A stretch of DNA of 64,000 nucleotides, taken from assembly GCA_965237625.1 (NCBI GenBank), contig CBDEGD010000040.1, forward strand, positions 1-64,000. Direction: 5' to 3'. The stretch's first letter is position 1; each line of letters starts with the position of its first letter. This DNA is from JABDIP01 sp965237625. GTDB taxonomy: Bacteria > Pseudomonadota > Alphaproteobacteria > DSM-16000 > Inquilinaceae. Under the pieces are notes generated by a model. That model worked only from the letters and a program-made list of their open reading frames with translations, was not told where the DNA came from and did no database searches. The translations under genes were made by a program, and so were the position numbers. Below, one piece after another: positions 26,392-35,310 of this stretch.

Positions 26392-26638
26392 ATATTGACC
26401 GGTTTCACCGCTCTCCTATGTCCGCCCGTTAGGCGCGGTCCGTGCGGTGGTGCAGCGCACCACAAGCGGGCAGCAACGTGGCGGGCGGTCTTAGGAGAGC
26501 GGCCTGCGGTGGTGCCTATTGGCCCTCTCGGGTGCGTTGCGACGCTTGCCCGATGCGCTGCATCGCGCCGCACGCCGCGCCTGCCCGAAAGGGCCAATAG
26601 GCACCATGAAACCGGTCAGTATTTTGTTCCCTTGGTAT
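26376..26638. repeat. Three-way-junction repeat element, copy 2
   Basis: 263 bp, opposite in orientation to copy 1. Outer arms 26376-26407 and 26607-26638 pair at 30 of 32 positions. Hairpin B comes first (26408-26427 with 26483-26502, 18 of 20), a 7-base linker, then hairpin A (26510-26532 with 26584-26606, 22 of 23). The hairpin A loop segment around 26543-26573 is identical over about 31 bases to copy 3. The outer arms and hairpin A stem resemble copy 1; the hairpin B stem does not (CCGCTCTCCTA against CCGCACTGTCT), although its loop is recognisably related. Confidence 0.9.
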
Positions 26639-26710
26639 CACTGGTAGAGGATTGATCTCTTGGCCATATTTCCGTCGACGGCGGGACAATATATCTCGCC
26701 GTCGACGTCT

Positions 26711-27712
26711 CTACTCATTATCGTCGAAACAGCGCGCCAGGAGCTCCTGAGCGGCCGCCGTTGGTGTGATTGCGCCGGACGCGACCCGGACTTCCAGCGC
26801 GGCGAGACTTTTCCGCACGGACGGGTGGTCGCGAAACCGTTCCGCCAGCCCCTCCTCGATCTCGCTCCACATCCAGCTTCGCGCCTGGCGCGACCGCCGG
26901 TATTCCCAGGCGCCGGACCCGGTCATGGCGTCGCGGTAATTCGATACCGCCTGCCAGACCTCGTCGATGCCGCGCGTCTCGGCGGCGGAGACCTGTAGCA
27001 CCGGCACATGCCATCCCTCCACCGGCGGGCGCAGCAGGGCCAGGGCATGACGATATTCGGCGGCGGCATGGGTGGCGGCGGCGGCCAGATCACCGTCGGA
27101 TTTATTGACAACCACCAGATCGGCCAGCTCGACGATGCCGCGCTTGATGCCCTGCAGCTCGTCGCCGGCGCCCGGCAACAGCAGCAGCATGAATAGATCG
27201 ACCATGTCGGCGACGGCAGCCTCGGACTGGCCGACTCCGACCGTCTCGACGATCACCACATCGAACCCGGCCGCCTCGCAGGCCAGCATCGCCTCGCGGG
27301 TGCGCCGTGCCACGCCGCCCAGGGTCCCGCCTGTCGGCGACGGCCGGATGAAGGCGGCGTCGTTGCGGGCCAGCAGTTCCATGCGGGTCTTGTCGCCGAG
27401 GATCGAGCCGCCGGAACGTTTCGAGGACGGGTCGACCGCCAGCACCGCCACCCGGTGGCCGCGGGCGATGGCGTCGAGGCCGAACACTTCGATGAAAGTC
27501 GACTTGCCGACGCCGGGGACGCCGGAAAAGCCGAGCCGCACCGAGTCACCGGCTTTCGGCACCAGACTTTCCAGCAACGCCTCGGCGGCGCGGCGATGAT
27601 CGGTGCGAGTAGATTCGATCAGCGTGATCGCCCGCGCCAAGGCGCGGCGGTCGCCGGCAAGCACCTTGTGCGCCAACGCATCGCTGTCGTTCGATTCGGG
27701 CGGTTTCGCCAT
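26711..27712 (-). CDS. meaB: Methylmalonyl-CoA mutase G-protein chaperone
   Basis: 333-residue MeaB/ArgK-family GTPase that loads and protects adenosylcobalamin-dependent methylmalonyl-CoA mutase. P-loop GVPGVGKST (64-72), the VDPSSKRSGGSILGDKTRM block, switch/Walker B FDVVIVETVGVGQSE, and guanine-specificity VVNKSDGD are all standard. Its mutase partner is present at 35311-37464, about 8 kb away. It opens no obvious operon; the neighbouring ABC exporter gene ends 66 bases before its start on the same strand. Confidence 0.96.
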   Translation of the reverse strand: MAKPPESNDSDALAHKVLAGDRRALARAITLIESTRTDHRRAAEALLESLVPKAGDSVRLGFSGVPGVGKSTFIEVFGLDAIARGHRVAVLAVDPSSKRSGGSILGDKTRMELLARNDAAFIRPSPTGGTLGGVARRTREAMLACEAAGFDVVIVETVGVGQSEAAVADMVDLFMLLLLPGAGDELQGIKRGIVELADLVVVNKSDGDLAAAATHAAAEYRHALALLRPPVEGWHVPVLQVSAAETRGIDEVWQAVSNYRDAMTGSGAWEYRRSRQARSWMWSEIEEGLAERFRDHPSVRKSLAALEVRVASGAITPTAAAQELLARCFDDNE

Positions 27713-27777
27713 GGGGTCAGACTACAAGGGAACGGGAACGGGGCAAGGGCAGCGCCGGCCCCAAAAAACAATCCCGC

Positions 27778-29622
27778 TCACCCCGGCTCCGGCACCGGCT
27801 CCTCAACCACCGCCAACACACCCCGCTCGGCCGCCTCCTGCTGGCGTCGCCACAACGCCGCATAAGCCCCGTCGCCGGCGAGCAAATCCCTATGGCGGCC
27901 GCGCTCGACGATCTGCCCGTCATCCAGCACGATGATCTCGTCGGCGTCGATCACCGTGGACAGCCGGTGGGCGATGACCAGGGTGGTGCGGCCGGCGCTG
28001 ACCTCGCGCAGATTGGCCTGGATCTCGCGTTCGGTATGGGTGTCCAGCGCCGAGGTTGCCTCGTCGAATAGCAGGATCGCCGGCCGTTTCAGGATTGTTC
28101 GGGCGATGGCGACGCGCTGCTTCTCGCCGCCGGAGAGCTTCAGCCCGCGCTCGCCGACCCGGGTCTGATAGCCGTCCGGGGTGCTCATGACGAAGTCGTG
28201 GATACGGGCCAGCCGGGCGGCCTCCTCGATCTCGGCCGGCGAGGCGTCGGGCCGGCCATAGGCGACGTTGTAGTAGATCGTGTCGTTGAACAGCACCGTG
28301 TCCTGGGGAACGATGCCGATGGCGGCGCGCAGGCTGGATTGGGTGATGGCGGTGATGTCCTGGCCGTCGATCCGCACCGCGCCCTTGCCGGCATTGTAAA
28401 AGCGGAACAGCAGGCGGCTGATGGTCGATTTGCCGGCCCCGGTCGGGCCGACGATGGCGACCGTCTTGCCGGGGGGCACCTTGAACGAAACCCCTTTGAG
28501 GATCGGGCGGCGCGGATCGTAGCCGAAATGCACGTCGTCGAATTCGACCGTGCCGCCGTCGACCTCCAGGTCCGGCGCGTCCGGCGCGTCGCTGACTTCC
28601 GCCGAGACGCCCAGCAGATCGAACATCTGTTCCATATCCGCCAGGCTCTGCTTGATCTCGCGATAGACGAAACCGAAGAAGTTGAGCGGCTGATAAAGCT
28701 GCATCAGATAGGTGTTCACCAGCACGAAATCGCCGAGGGTCATGGTGCCGTCGACAATCCCGCGCCCGGCCATGAACATGACGCCGGTCAACCCGACGGA
28801 GATGATCGCCGCCTGGCCGATATTCAGCAGCGACAGCGACGACCGGCTTTTCACCGCCGCCACCTCGTATTGCACCAGGGCGCCGTCGAAGCGGCGTGCT
28901 TCGTGGGCCTCGTTGCCGAAATACTTCACCGTCTCGAAATTGAGCAGGCTGTCGATCGCCTTGGTATTGGCCTCCTGGTCGTTCAGGTTCATCTGCCGGC
29001 GGAATTTCAGCCGCCACTCGGTCACCTTCATGGTGAAGCCGACATACAGGACCACGGTCACCAGGGTCACCAGCGCGAACCAGGCATCGAAGAGCTGCCA
29101 CAGGATCACCGTGACCAGGGCGATCTCCAGCAGGGTCGGCAGGATGTTGAACAGCATGAAGGACAGCAGGGTCTCGATGCCCTTGGTGCCGCGTTCGATG
29201 GCCCGGTTCAGCCCGCCGGTCTGGCGATCCAGGTGGAAGCGCAGGGACAGGCAGTGCAGATGCTGGAAGATGGCCAGCGCGACCTTGCGGATCGCCCGCT
29301 GCGCCACCTTGGCGAACACCGCGTCGCGCAGCTCGGCGAAAGCCAGGCTGAGCACCCGGGCGAGTCCATAGGCCAGGATGATGCCCAGCGGCACCGCCAG
29401 TACCAGATTATCGGTCGGATTCAGCGCATCGATCGCTTGTTTGTAGAAGATCGGCACGATGACATTGGCCAGCTTGGCCAGGACCAGGAAAGCGATGGCG
29501 ATCACCACCCGGATGCGCATCTCCCACTCGCCCTTGGGCCAGAGATACGGGCCGAGCGACCGCAAGACGCCAAGATCGCTGATTGGCGGCGGGGAATCGG
29601 GGGACAGCGTCGAATGAGCCAT
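27778..29622 (-). CDS. Atm1/HMT1-type ABC exporter (half transporter)
   Basis: About 614 residues from MAHSTLS. A six-helix exporter domain is followed by a nucleotide-binding domain with GPTGAGKST, signature LSGGEKQRVAIARTIL, LLFDEATSALD and the H-loop AHRLSTV. Atm1-class markers are visible: SLRFHLDRQTGGLNRAIERG, NFETVKYFGNE and YQPLNFFGFVYREIKQSL. Atm1 relatives export glutathione-linked compounds for Fe-S assembly or heavy-metal tolerance. The start is uncertain: another in-frame ATG at 29643 lies inside the structured repeat at 29633-29904, and neither has a strong ribosome site. Confidence 0.9.
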   Translation of the reverse strand: MAHSTLSPDSPPPISDLGVLRSLGPYLWPKGEWEMRIRVVIAIAFLVLAKLANVIVPIFYKQAIDALNPTDNLVLAVPLGIILAYGLARVLSLAFAELRDAVFAKVAQRAIRKVALAIFQHLHCLSLRFHLDRQTGGLNRAIERGTKGIETLLSFMLFNILPTLLEIALVTVILWQLFDAWFALVTLVTVVLYVGFTMKVTEWRLKFRRQMNLNDQEANTKAIDSLLNFETVKYFGNEAHEARRFDGALVQYEVAAVKSRSSLSLLNIGQAAIISVGLTGVMFMAGRGIVDGTMTLGDFVLVNTYLMQLYQPLNFFGFVYREIKQSLADMEQMFDLLGVSAEVSDAPDAPDLEVDGGTVEFDDVHFGYDPRRPILKGVSFKVPPGKTVAIVGPTGAGKSTISRLLFRFYNAGKGAVRIDGQDITAITQSSLRAAIGIVPQDTVLFNDTIYYNVAYGRPDASPAEIEEAARLARIHDFVMSTPDGYQTRVGERGLKLSGGEKQRVAIARTILKRPAILLFDEATSALDTHTEREIQANLREVSAGRTTLVIAHRLSTVIDADEIIVLDDGQIVERGRHRDLLAGDGAYAALWRRQQEAAERGVLAVVEEPVPEPG

Positions 29623-29632
29623 GGGAGGTAAG

Positions 29633-29904
29633 CTAGCCTGCATCTCTCATGCTGGCCATGGCCCGCGTCGCGTCCGGACGGTCCGATCCGCCAGGAAAGG
29701 GCCGAAGAGCGTAGCATCGCTACGGTCAAGGCCCTTGACGCCGCGGGCGGGCCGCCCCGACGCGACGCGGAGGGTGGCGCTGTCTGGCCGACAGGATGCG
29801 TCAGACCGCTTGCCCGATGCGCTGCATCGCGCCGCACGGCCTTCCTGCCCTGTCGGCCGGACAGCACCGCGCAGGCCATGGCCAGCATGAGAGGTGCAGG
29901 CTAG
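29633..29904. repeat. Three-way-junction repeat element, copy 3
   Basis: 272 bp. Outer arms 29633-29662 and 29875-29904 pair at 29 of 30 plus a wobble. Hairpin B-like stem 29663-29674 with 29759-29770 (12 perfect pairs, further weaker pairing inside); hairpin A stem 29779-29795 with 29849-29865 (16 of 17 plus a wobble). Stem sequences are unrelated to copies 1 and 2, but the hairpin A loop (29807-29838) is identical to copy 2 over about 31 bases. It fills the gap between the ABC exporter start and DUF3137 and overlaps a possible start codon of the exporter. Confidence 0.88.
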
Positions 29905-29938
29905 GTGCCCATCGCCCTAAGGATAAGGACCGAGCGGG

Positions 29939-30952
29939 TTACGACCCCGGATGCGCGTCCAGGGCCATGCCGTCGATCATCGCCAGAACGTCCCGGAATT
30001 CGCTGGCGATGCGGTTCACGCCGGAATCCTTCAGCACGCTCCTGAAGACCGATGGCGCCTCGAACAAGTCTTTGTCGTTATTCACCATGATGAAGAACTG
30101 ATCCTCGTAGAACGCCGCCTGCAGGCCTCCGCCGCCAAGATGCCCGGCGAGTGCGGTCAATCGTTCAAGCAGAGCCGCGGTCAGCAGGGGGGCGGCTTCG
30201 GCCTTGTCGGTCGTATAGACTTCGAACCGGTTGTCGAATGTCGGATCATCGGGCACGTACTGCTCCAGACCTCCGAATGTCCCGCCCAGCCAGTTGGCCT
30301 TCGACCCGGCATTCAGCCGGATCACGGTCTTGCCGGACAGCGCCTTTTGCGTGGAGAGCAACGCGAACAATCCCTTGAACGCGACGACGGTCTTGCGATC
30401 CTTGCCGCTGCCCTGCTCCCGGCTCAGCTTGACCTCGGCCAGCGCCACCTCGACGCCTTTGTGGTGGCCGAAGAACATGTCCTCGGAATGGTAATCCTCA
30501 TGGGAGGGCAGCAGTGTCGAGCCGGTCAGGCGTTGCTCGCCGATCTTACCAGCGGCGTCATAATGGAAATCACCGAGCGCGCTGGCGATCGCCGGCAGGA
30601 TCTGACTCTTGTAATCGGCTATGTATCGCTGAGGCGTCTGGCCTGCCCAGAGGCCGAGCCCGCCGACGGCGACCAGCGGCGGCAATGCGTAGATCAGGAT
30701 ATTGAAGCCACTAAGCCCGGCCCCCAGGGCGCCGACCATCGCCAGCCCCGAAACCACGGCCAGCGCGCCGGCGCCAAGCACCGCGAAGGCGATGCGGAAG
30801 AGGAATTCGCCCCGCTGGGCCTCTCGACCGCGCTCCAATTCCTCCAGCGCCGGCCTCAGCCGGGCGTCCAGCCCTGCGGCATCGGGCGGCGGCGGTGGTG
30901 CGGCCTGTTGCGATCCATCGTTGGCGAGGGACAAGTCCACCGTATCGGTCAT
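29939..30952 (-). CDS. DUF3137 membrane protein
   Basis: 337 residues. An N-terminal proline-rich stretch and charged helix are followed by two membrane helices at about 50-75 and 82-102. The soluble DUF3137 region has GSTLLPSHEDYHSEDMFFG, GVEVALAEVKL, VVAFKGLFALL and a C-terminal domain ending in FYEDQFFIMVNNDKDLFE. That last block is characteristic of the family. Function is unknown. The upstream gap of about 300 bases (30953-31251) shows nothing identifiable. Confidence 0.82.
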   Translation of the reverse strand: MTDTVDLSLANDGSQQAAPPPPPDAAGLDARLRPALEELERGREAQRGEFLFRIAFAVLGAGALAVVSGLAMVGALGAGLSGFNILIYALPPLVAVGGLGLWAGQTPQRYIADYKSQILPAIASALGDFHYDAAGKIGEQRLTGSTLLPSHEDYHSEDMFFGHHKGVEVALAEVKLSREQGSGKDRKTVVAFKGLFALLSTQKALSGKTVIRLNAGSKANWLGGTFGGLEQYVPDDPTFDNRFEVYTTDKAEAAPLLTAALLERLTALAGHLGGGGLQAAFYEDQFFIMVNNDKDLFEAPSVFRSVLKDSGVNRIASEFRDVLAMIDGMALDAHPGS

Positions 30953-31251
30953 AGAGCGGCTCCGGCCGTCGCCAGTTCACCCATCGGCCGGATCTGACCG
31001 GCAGAGAGAGGGAAGGCGGTGGCAACTACCCGCCATCCGCACTGGGAACGACCTCATCTTGTTGAACTCGGTGAAAATTATCCTAGTGGGAAAAGAGTTT
31101 AGGCCGGGTTACCGTTGTCGGCGGCCGATGATTTTGGCACTCCGAATTCCTCCGGCGACAACGGTCCCGTCGACGGCGCAGATCGCAGTCCACATGACCA
31201 AACGCGCTGTCGGCAACACTGACTTGGCCTTCCGGAACACCGGCTAGCGAC

Positions 31252-31953
31252 ATGGCATCGGACGGCGCAAGGATCGAGACGGCGGATGCGGCGATCGCCC
31301 ATCTTAGCTCCCTGGCCGAGCCGGAGTCCCGGGCCGGCATGGCCCGGTTCGGCATCAACACCGATCGTGCGCTCGGGCTGTCGATGCCGGTTCTGCGCGC
31401 GACCGCTCGTCTGGTCGGCCGAAATCAGATCATCGCCGAGGAGCTGTGGCAATCCGGCCTGCACGAGGCGCGCATCCTGGCAGCCCTGGTCGCCGAGCCG
31501 GCGGCCTGCGGCCCGGCGCTGCTGGAGCGCTGGGTCAAGGACCTCGATTCCTGGGACGTCACCGACCAGTTCTGCCTCAATCTGGTGCGCAGGACCGCCC
31601 AGCCCTACAGCCGGATCCATACCTGGTGCGCCCGGCCGGAGACCTTCGTCCGGCGCGCCGGGTTCGCTCTGGTCGCCTGTCTGGCGGTGCATGACAAATC
31701 GGCGCCGGATCGCCGGTTCCTGCGCCTGCTATCGGTGATCGAGGCGGCCGCCGATGATGACCGCAATTTCGTGAAGAAGGCGGTCAATTGGGCCCTGCGG
31801 CAGATCGGCAAGCGAAATGCCGCCTTGAACCTAGCCGCCATCGCCTGCGCCGAAGGGCTGGCGTCGCGGCCGGAACGACCCGCGCGTTGGATCGGCCGCG
31901 ACGCCCTGCGCGAACTGACATCGCAGAAGATTCAGAGCCGGCTGAACGGCTGA
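31252..31953 (+). CDS. DNA alkylation repair protein (AlkD-like HEAT-repeat family)
   Basis: 233-residue all-helical protein. Recognisable family blocks are RFGINTDRALGLSMPVLRATAR near the N terminus, then WQSGLHEARILAALV, WVKDLDSWDVTDQFC, and KKAVNWALRQIGKRNAALN. The DSWDVTDQFC and VNWALRQIG motifs mark the AlkD-like family that removes bulky or cationic alkylated bases. It appears monocistronic. Some members are catalytically divergent, so the activity is inferred. Confidence 0.88.
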   Translation: MASDGARIETADAAIAHLSSLAEPESRAGMARFGINTDRALGLSMPVLRATARLVGRNQIIAEELWQSGLHEARILAALVAEPAACGPALLERWVKDLDSWDVTDQFCLNLVRRTAQPYSRIHTWCARPETFVRRAGFALVACLAVHDKSAPDRRFLRLLSVIEAAADDDRNFVKKAVNWALRQIGKRNAALNLAAIACAEGLASRPERPARWIGRDALRELTSQKIQSRLNG

Positions 31954-32064
31954 CCGATCGACGCTGCGCCGGTCGCAATCGGACCTGGCCTCCGACAGCG
32001 CTTCCGCAGGCCGGCCTGGGCGTGTAGGAAGGTCCGGCCCGCCCCGCCGGAAATCCGAGCCGTT

Positions 32065-32976
32065 ATGCCGCCTATCCGTCAACCGACCGCCCGTGACACC
32101 GCCCGGCTTTTCGCGCTCGGGGCGATTTGGGGCTCGGCGTTCCTGTGCATCGAGATCGCCCTTACCGGATTCGCGCCGATGACCTTGGCCGCCGGACGGA
32201 TCGTCATGGCGGCCGTGGCGCTGACCGTCGCTACGCGACTGGCCGGCGTGCGCCTGCCAACGGATGCCCGCACTCTGGGCATGCTGACCATCATCGGATT
32301 CTTCAACACCGCCCTGCCATTCGTGCTGATCAGCTGGGGGCAACAGCATATCGACAGCGCCATGGCGGCGATCCTGATGGCGGTCGGGCCGTTCGTGGCG
32401 TTGATCCTCTCGCACCTGTTCACCGGCGACGACCGGCTGACTTGGCCGAAGGTGGCCGGCATGCTGATGGGCTTTTCCGGCGTCGTCGTGCTGGTCGGAG
32501 TCGACGTGCTGGCCGGCGCCAGGGCCAGCGTGCTGGGCCAGCTCGCGGTGATCGGGGCGGCCGCCTGTTACGCCTTGTCCGGCGTCCTGACCCGCCGGGT
32601 GGCGCATGTGGCGCCGCTGGCCAGCGCGGCGATGGTGCTGATCACCGGCGCCGTCTACATGGTCCCGCTGGCGTTGATGATCGATCGGCCGTGGCAGTCG
32701 ATGCCAAATGGCTCGGCGTGGCTGGCACTCGGATTCCTCGGATTGTTCCCGACCGGCCTCGCCTATCTGCTGCGATTCCAGATCATCACCGCGGTCGGCA
32801 CCACCTTCATGAGCCAGGTCAGCTATCTGGTGCCGCTATTCGCGGTTTTGTGGGGCTGGCTGCTGCTGTCGGAGATACCGGCAACAAGCGGCTGGATCGC
32901 GCTCGGCATGATTCTGGGCGGCATCACCATCAGCCGGCTGCGCCCGTCCCGCGCCGTCGAACCGGCCGGGCCTTGA
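32065..32976 (+). CDS. EamA/DMT-family exporter
   Basis: 303 residues with ten hydrophobic segments arranged as two EamA repeats. First repeat: LFALGAIWGSAFLCIEIAL; second repeat begins about residue 155 at GQLAVIGAACYALSGVLTRR (here with an extra Ala). The conserved EPxxA segment near the end is replaced by LSEIPATSGWIALGMILGG. Drug/metabolite transporters of this type export amino acids and related solutes; the substrate is unknown. The start follows the Pro-rich junction without a strong ribosome site. Confidence 0.85.
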   Translation: MPPIRQPTARDTARLFALGAIWGSAFLCIEIALTGFAPMTLAAGRIVMAAVALTVATRLAGVRLPTDARTLGMLTIIGFFNTALPFVLISWGQQHIDSAMAAILMAVGPFVALILSHLFTGDDRLTWPKVAGMLMGFSGVVVLVGVDVLAGARASVLGQLAVIGAAACYALSGVLTRRVAHVAPLASAAMVLITGAVYMVPLALMIDRPWQSMPNGSAWLALGFLGLFPTGLAYLLRFQIITAVGTTFMSQVSYLVPLFAVLWGWLLLSEIPATSGWIALGMILGGITISRLRPSRAVEPAGP

Positions 32977-33166
32977 GCGATGCGGCAACGCTCGGCTTGC
33001 CGACTGGCGGCGAAGCGCCAATAATTGCGCGTTCTGGAGCTTCGCCCCAGCGCGCCGCCCATTCCCGCGCCGATACCCCGGACGGGATTCCACCACCGGC
33101 CTCAACCATCCAGCAAGGAACGCTGCGTTACAGTTCGGGCCATGCTCCAATGCCGCAGGATCGTTT

Positions 33167-33715
33167 ATGAGAAGTGCCAGGGAAATCGCCAAGGGCCCAG
33201 CCCCGGCCACCGAAACCAGTGACGGCGCCGCGCGCACGGCCACCCGCCTGACAGCGTTCATCCTGGCGTCTCTGATCGCCGTCCATCTGGTATTTCTGTT
33301 TGAGATGGGCGGGGAGTCGCCGGTCTGGTCGTCCGCCATGCTGGATCTTCAGGAGCGGTTGGAGGCCCCGATTGCGGTCAGTCATGAACCGCTGGGATTG
33401 GCATTCGCCGTGCTGGGCACGCTGTTGGCGATCGCCATCTGGCGTTGGGCGAGCCGGCTGGCCGCGTTGATCTTCGCCGCCGCCGCCGGGTGGGAAGCCT
33501 TCCTCAACGGTCAGACTCTCTTGCCATCGGTCCTCGTGGGCGAGTCGATTCCGCAGATGACCCTGCTGTCGTCCGGATTGGTGCTGCTCGGCCTGCTCGC
33601 CAGCCTGGTCGCCCTGTTCGCGGCAATCGCCCACCATGTCGGCCGCCGCCGAGACGCCGGCTCATCGTCCCAGCGTGCCGAAGCCATGGCGCTGCGCCTG
33701 CGCGCCCGACGCTAG
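33167..33715 (+). CDS. Hypothetical integral membrane protein
   Basis: 182 residues, four predicted membrane helices at about 25-45, 78-95, 97-113 and 128-152, with a basic tail (GRRRD, LRLRARR). No recognised domain. Codon use matches the neighbours, and no paralogue is seen in the window. The ATG lies 11 bases after a weak AGGATC site. Not in an obvious operon. Confidence 0.65.
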   Translation: MRSAREIAKGPAPATETSDGAARTATRLTAFILASLIAVHLVFLFEMGGESPVWSSAMLDLQERLEAPIAVSHEPLGLAFAVLGTLLAIAIWRWASRLAALIFAAAAGWEAFLNGQTLLPSVLVGESIPQMTLLSSGLVLLGLLASLVALFAAIAHHVGRRRDAGSSSQRAEAMALRLRARR

Positions 33716-33748
33716 GGCATTTTCTATTCATACGGCACCGGCCCGCTC

Positions 33749-34303
33749 CTAATCGGTCCGCGCCATGCGCTCCAGGATCGGTAGATAGCCCTCCCGGCTC
33801 AACCTTGGCCCCGCCTCCGCCGCATAGCCGGGATCGCCCTTCAACCCGCATCCTTCGACCAGCCGGTTCATGAAGTTGAACAGGGCGCAGATCGACACCG
33901 CATGAAACAGCGCCGTCTCGTCCCAGCCGGCGGCGTAGACAGGTTCGGCATCGCCCTCGGTCATCCGGGATGGCGTTTCGGTCAGCTTTTTCAAATAGCG
34001 CAGCAAGGGCTTCATCTTGGAATCGATCCCCGCCACCGCCTCGGCGTCCTCGACCAGCGCCTCCAGCGTCCCTTCGGCGATCCCGAAAGCCTCGGCGGTG
34101 CGGGCATGGATGCCGTGGCAGTAGCGGCAGGCGTTGAGGCCGGACACATAGGCCGCGATCAGTTCCCGCTCGGCGACGCTGATCGGTGACGGCCCGCGCA
34201 GCAGCACCTCGTGATACTCGATGAGCGGCTTGGTGGTCTCCGGATAGCGGGTGAACACGTCCAGCAGGCGCGCGCCCTCGGGCAGCGATGGCAGGTTCGG
34301 CAT
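33749..34303 (-). CDS. Carboxymuconolactone decarboxylase / AhpD-like peroxidase
   Basis: 184 residues from MPNLPSLPEGARL. The longer upstream frame to 34780 has no family support. It carries the AhpD active-site pattern ELIAAYVSGLNACRYCHGIHA, that is Glu, CxxC and His, at about residues 48-68. This motif supports alkylhydroperoxidase-like redox chemistry. No partner peroxiredoxin gene is adjacent. The C-terminal half has helices typical of the longer, two-lobed members. Confidence 0.85.
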   Translation of the reverse strand: MPNLPSLPEGARLLDVFTRYPETTKPLIEYHEVLLRGPSPISVAERELIAAYVSGLNACRYCHGIHARTAEAFGIAEGTLEALVEDAEAVAGIDSKMKPLLRYLKKLTETPSRMTEGDAEPVYAAGWDETALFHAVSICALFNFMNRLVEGCGLKGDPGYAAEAGPRLSREGYLPILERMARTD

Positions 34304-34658
34304 TGAGGTATCCCGGGTGCGGTTGACGGAGTACGGGCGGTCTAGCGGAGCAATCCGCAAACCGTCACCGCACCGCGGAACCCGCCAACCCGGTTGGAGC
34401 CGAAAAATAATCCCCGGCGCGGCCTGATACCGGTTCTCATCCTTGACGATCGGGCTGTTGGCCGCGTCGCCGGGCCGGCGGCCATAGGTCGGGATGCCCT
34501 GGGCGCGCCAAATTTCGTCCAGCTGGTAGATTAAGGACCTGGCGGAGCGATGACGACATCGGGTTTCGGCGCAGGGCCTTAACCGCCGATTAGCGGATTC
34601 AGAGGTACAAACATCGGCCGCCCCGTTCCGATCCCGACAGGATGTCCGGAGGACAAAA
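34304..34658. other. Divergent intergenic region, no gene seen
   Basis: 355 bases between divergent starts of the AhpD-like and lipoprotein genes. The open frames crossing it lack homology-like features. Presumably holds both promoters; no operator or clear promoter boxes were identified. Confidence 0.4.
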
Positions 34659-35276
34659 GTGCGCCGCAATTCCCCGATTGTTCCAGCCTTGACGCTTGCC
34701 CTGTCTCTGATTGTCTGGGCCTGCACGCCGAACTTGAAAGAGGTCAAAAGTACCCTTGAGGACAGCGTCATGGTCGGCATCGCCTATGAAGGCCATTCGA
34801 TCGCCATGCTCGACACGTCCTTTGACGGCCGCTTCGGGCTCCGTCCCGATATGGCGGTACCGGAGGCCTATCAGGCGGTCGGACGGGCGGTCCGCGATGC
34901 CTTCCGCGCGCAGGCTCCGGACGCCCGCGTCGATCTCGTGGATCCGAATTCGGCCGCCGAGCGTGCCGCGGCCGACGTGCTGGTCCGCGTCAATGTGGAA
35001 GGCGCCTATTTCTGCGAAGGCGGCCTCATCCATCGGCAGACCTGCGTGCTGTCGATGCGCGCCACCCTGCTGGTCGAGGACCACCACACCGGCACCAACA
35101 CACCGCTCGACTACAATTTCGCCCGTCGCAGCAGCGAAATCCCCGGTTCGGAGAACTGGACCACGATCTCCATTGAACAGGCCCAACGCGCCGTCCCGCC
35201 GGCCAGCCTGGCCAGCGTCCTCGCCGACGAGGTCCGGCGGGATCTGGATCTCTTACTGAGTGAGGCGGAGGGATAG
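34659..35276 (+). CDS. Hypothetical lipoprotein
   Basis: 205 residues from a GTG at 34659 preceded by CCGGAGGAC. The N terminus is a lipoprotein signal: basic MRRN, hydrophobic core, then VWAC22 as lipobox. The mature part has CEGG and RQTC cysteines near 125-135 and no recognised domain. After the lipobox it carries TPN (not Asp at +2), so outer-membrane sorting is likely. Role unknown. Confidence 0.75.
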   Translation: MRRNSPIVPALTLALSLIVWACTPNLKEVKSTLEDSVMVGIAYEGHSIAMLDTSFDGRFGLRPDMAVPEAYQAVGRAVRDAFRAQAPDARVDLVDPNSAAERAAADVLVRVNVEGAYFCEGGLIHRQTCVLSMRATLLVEDHHTGTNTPLDYNFARRSSEIPGSENWTTISIEQAQRAVPPASLASVLADEVRRDLDLLLSEAEG

Positions 35277-35310
35277 CGGAACGAGGCTCGCAAGCCTCCG
35301 TCGACTGCCG

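Noticed and set aside
28198..29631. 477-codon plus-strand frame opposite the ABC exporter
   Set aside because: It mirrors the exporter's codons and is rich in Asp/Gln/His/Arg, as expected of an antisense frame; no domain is seen.
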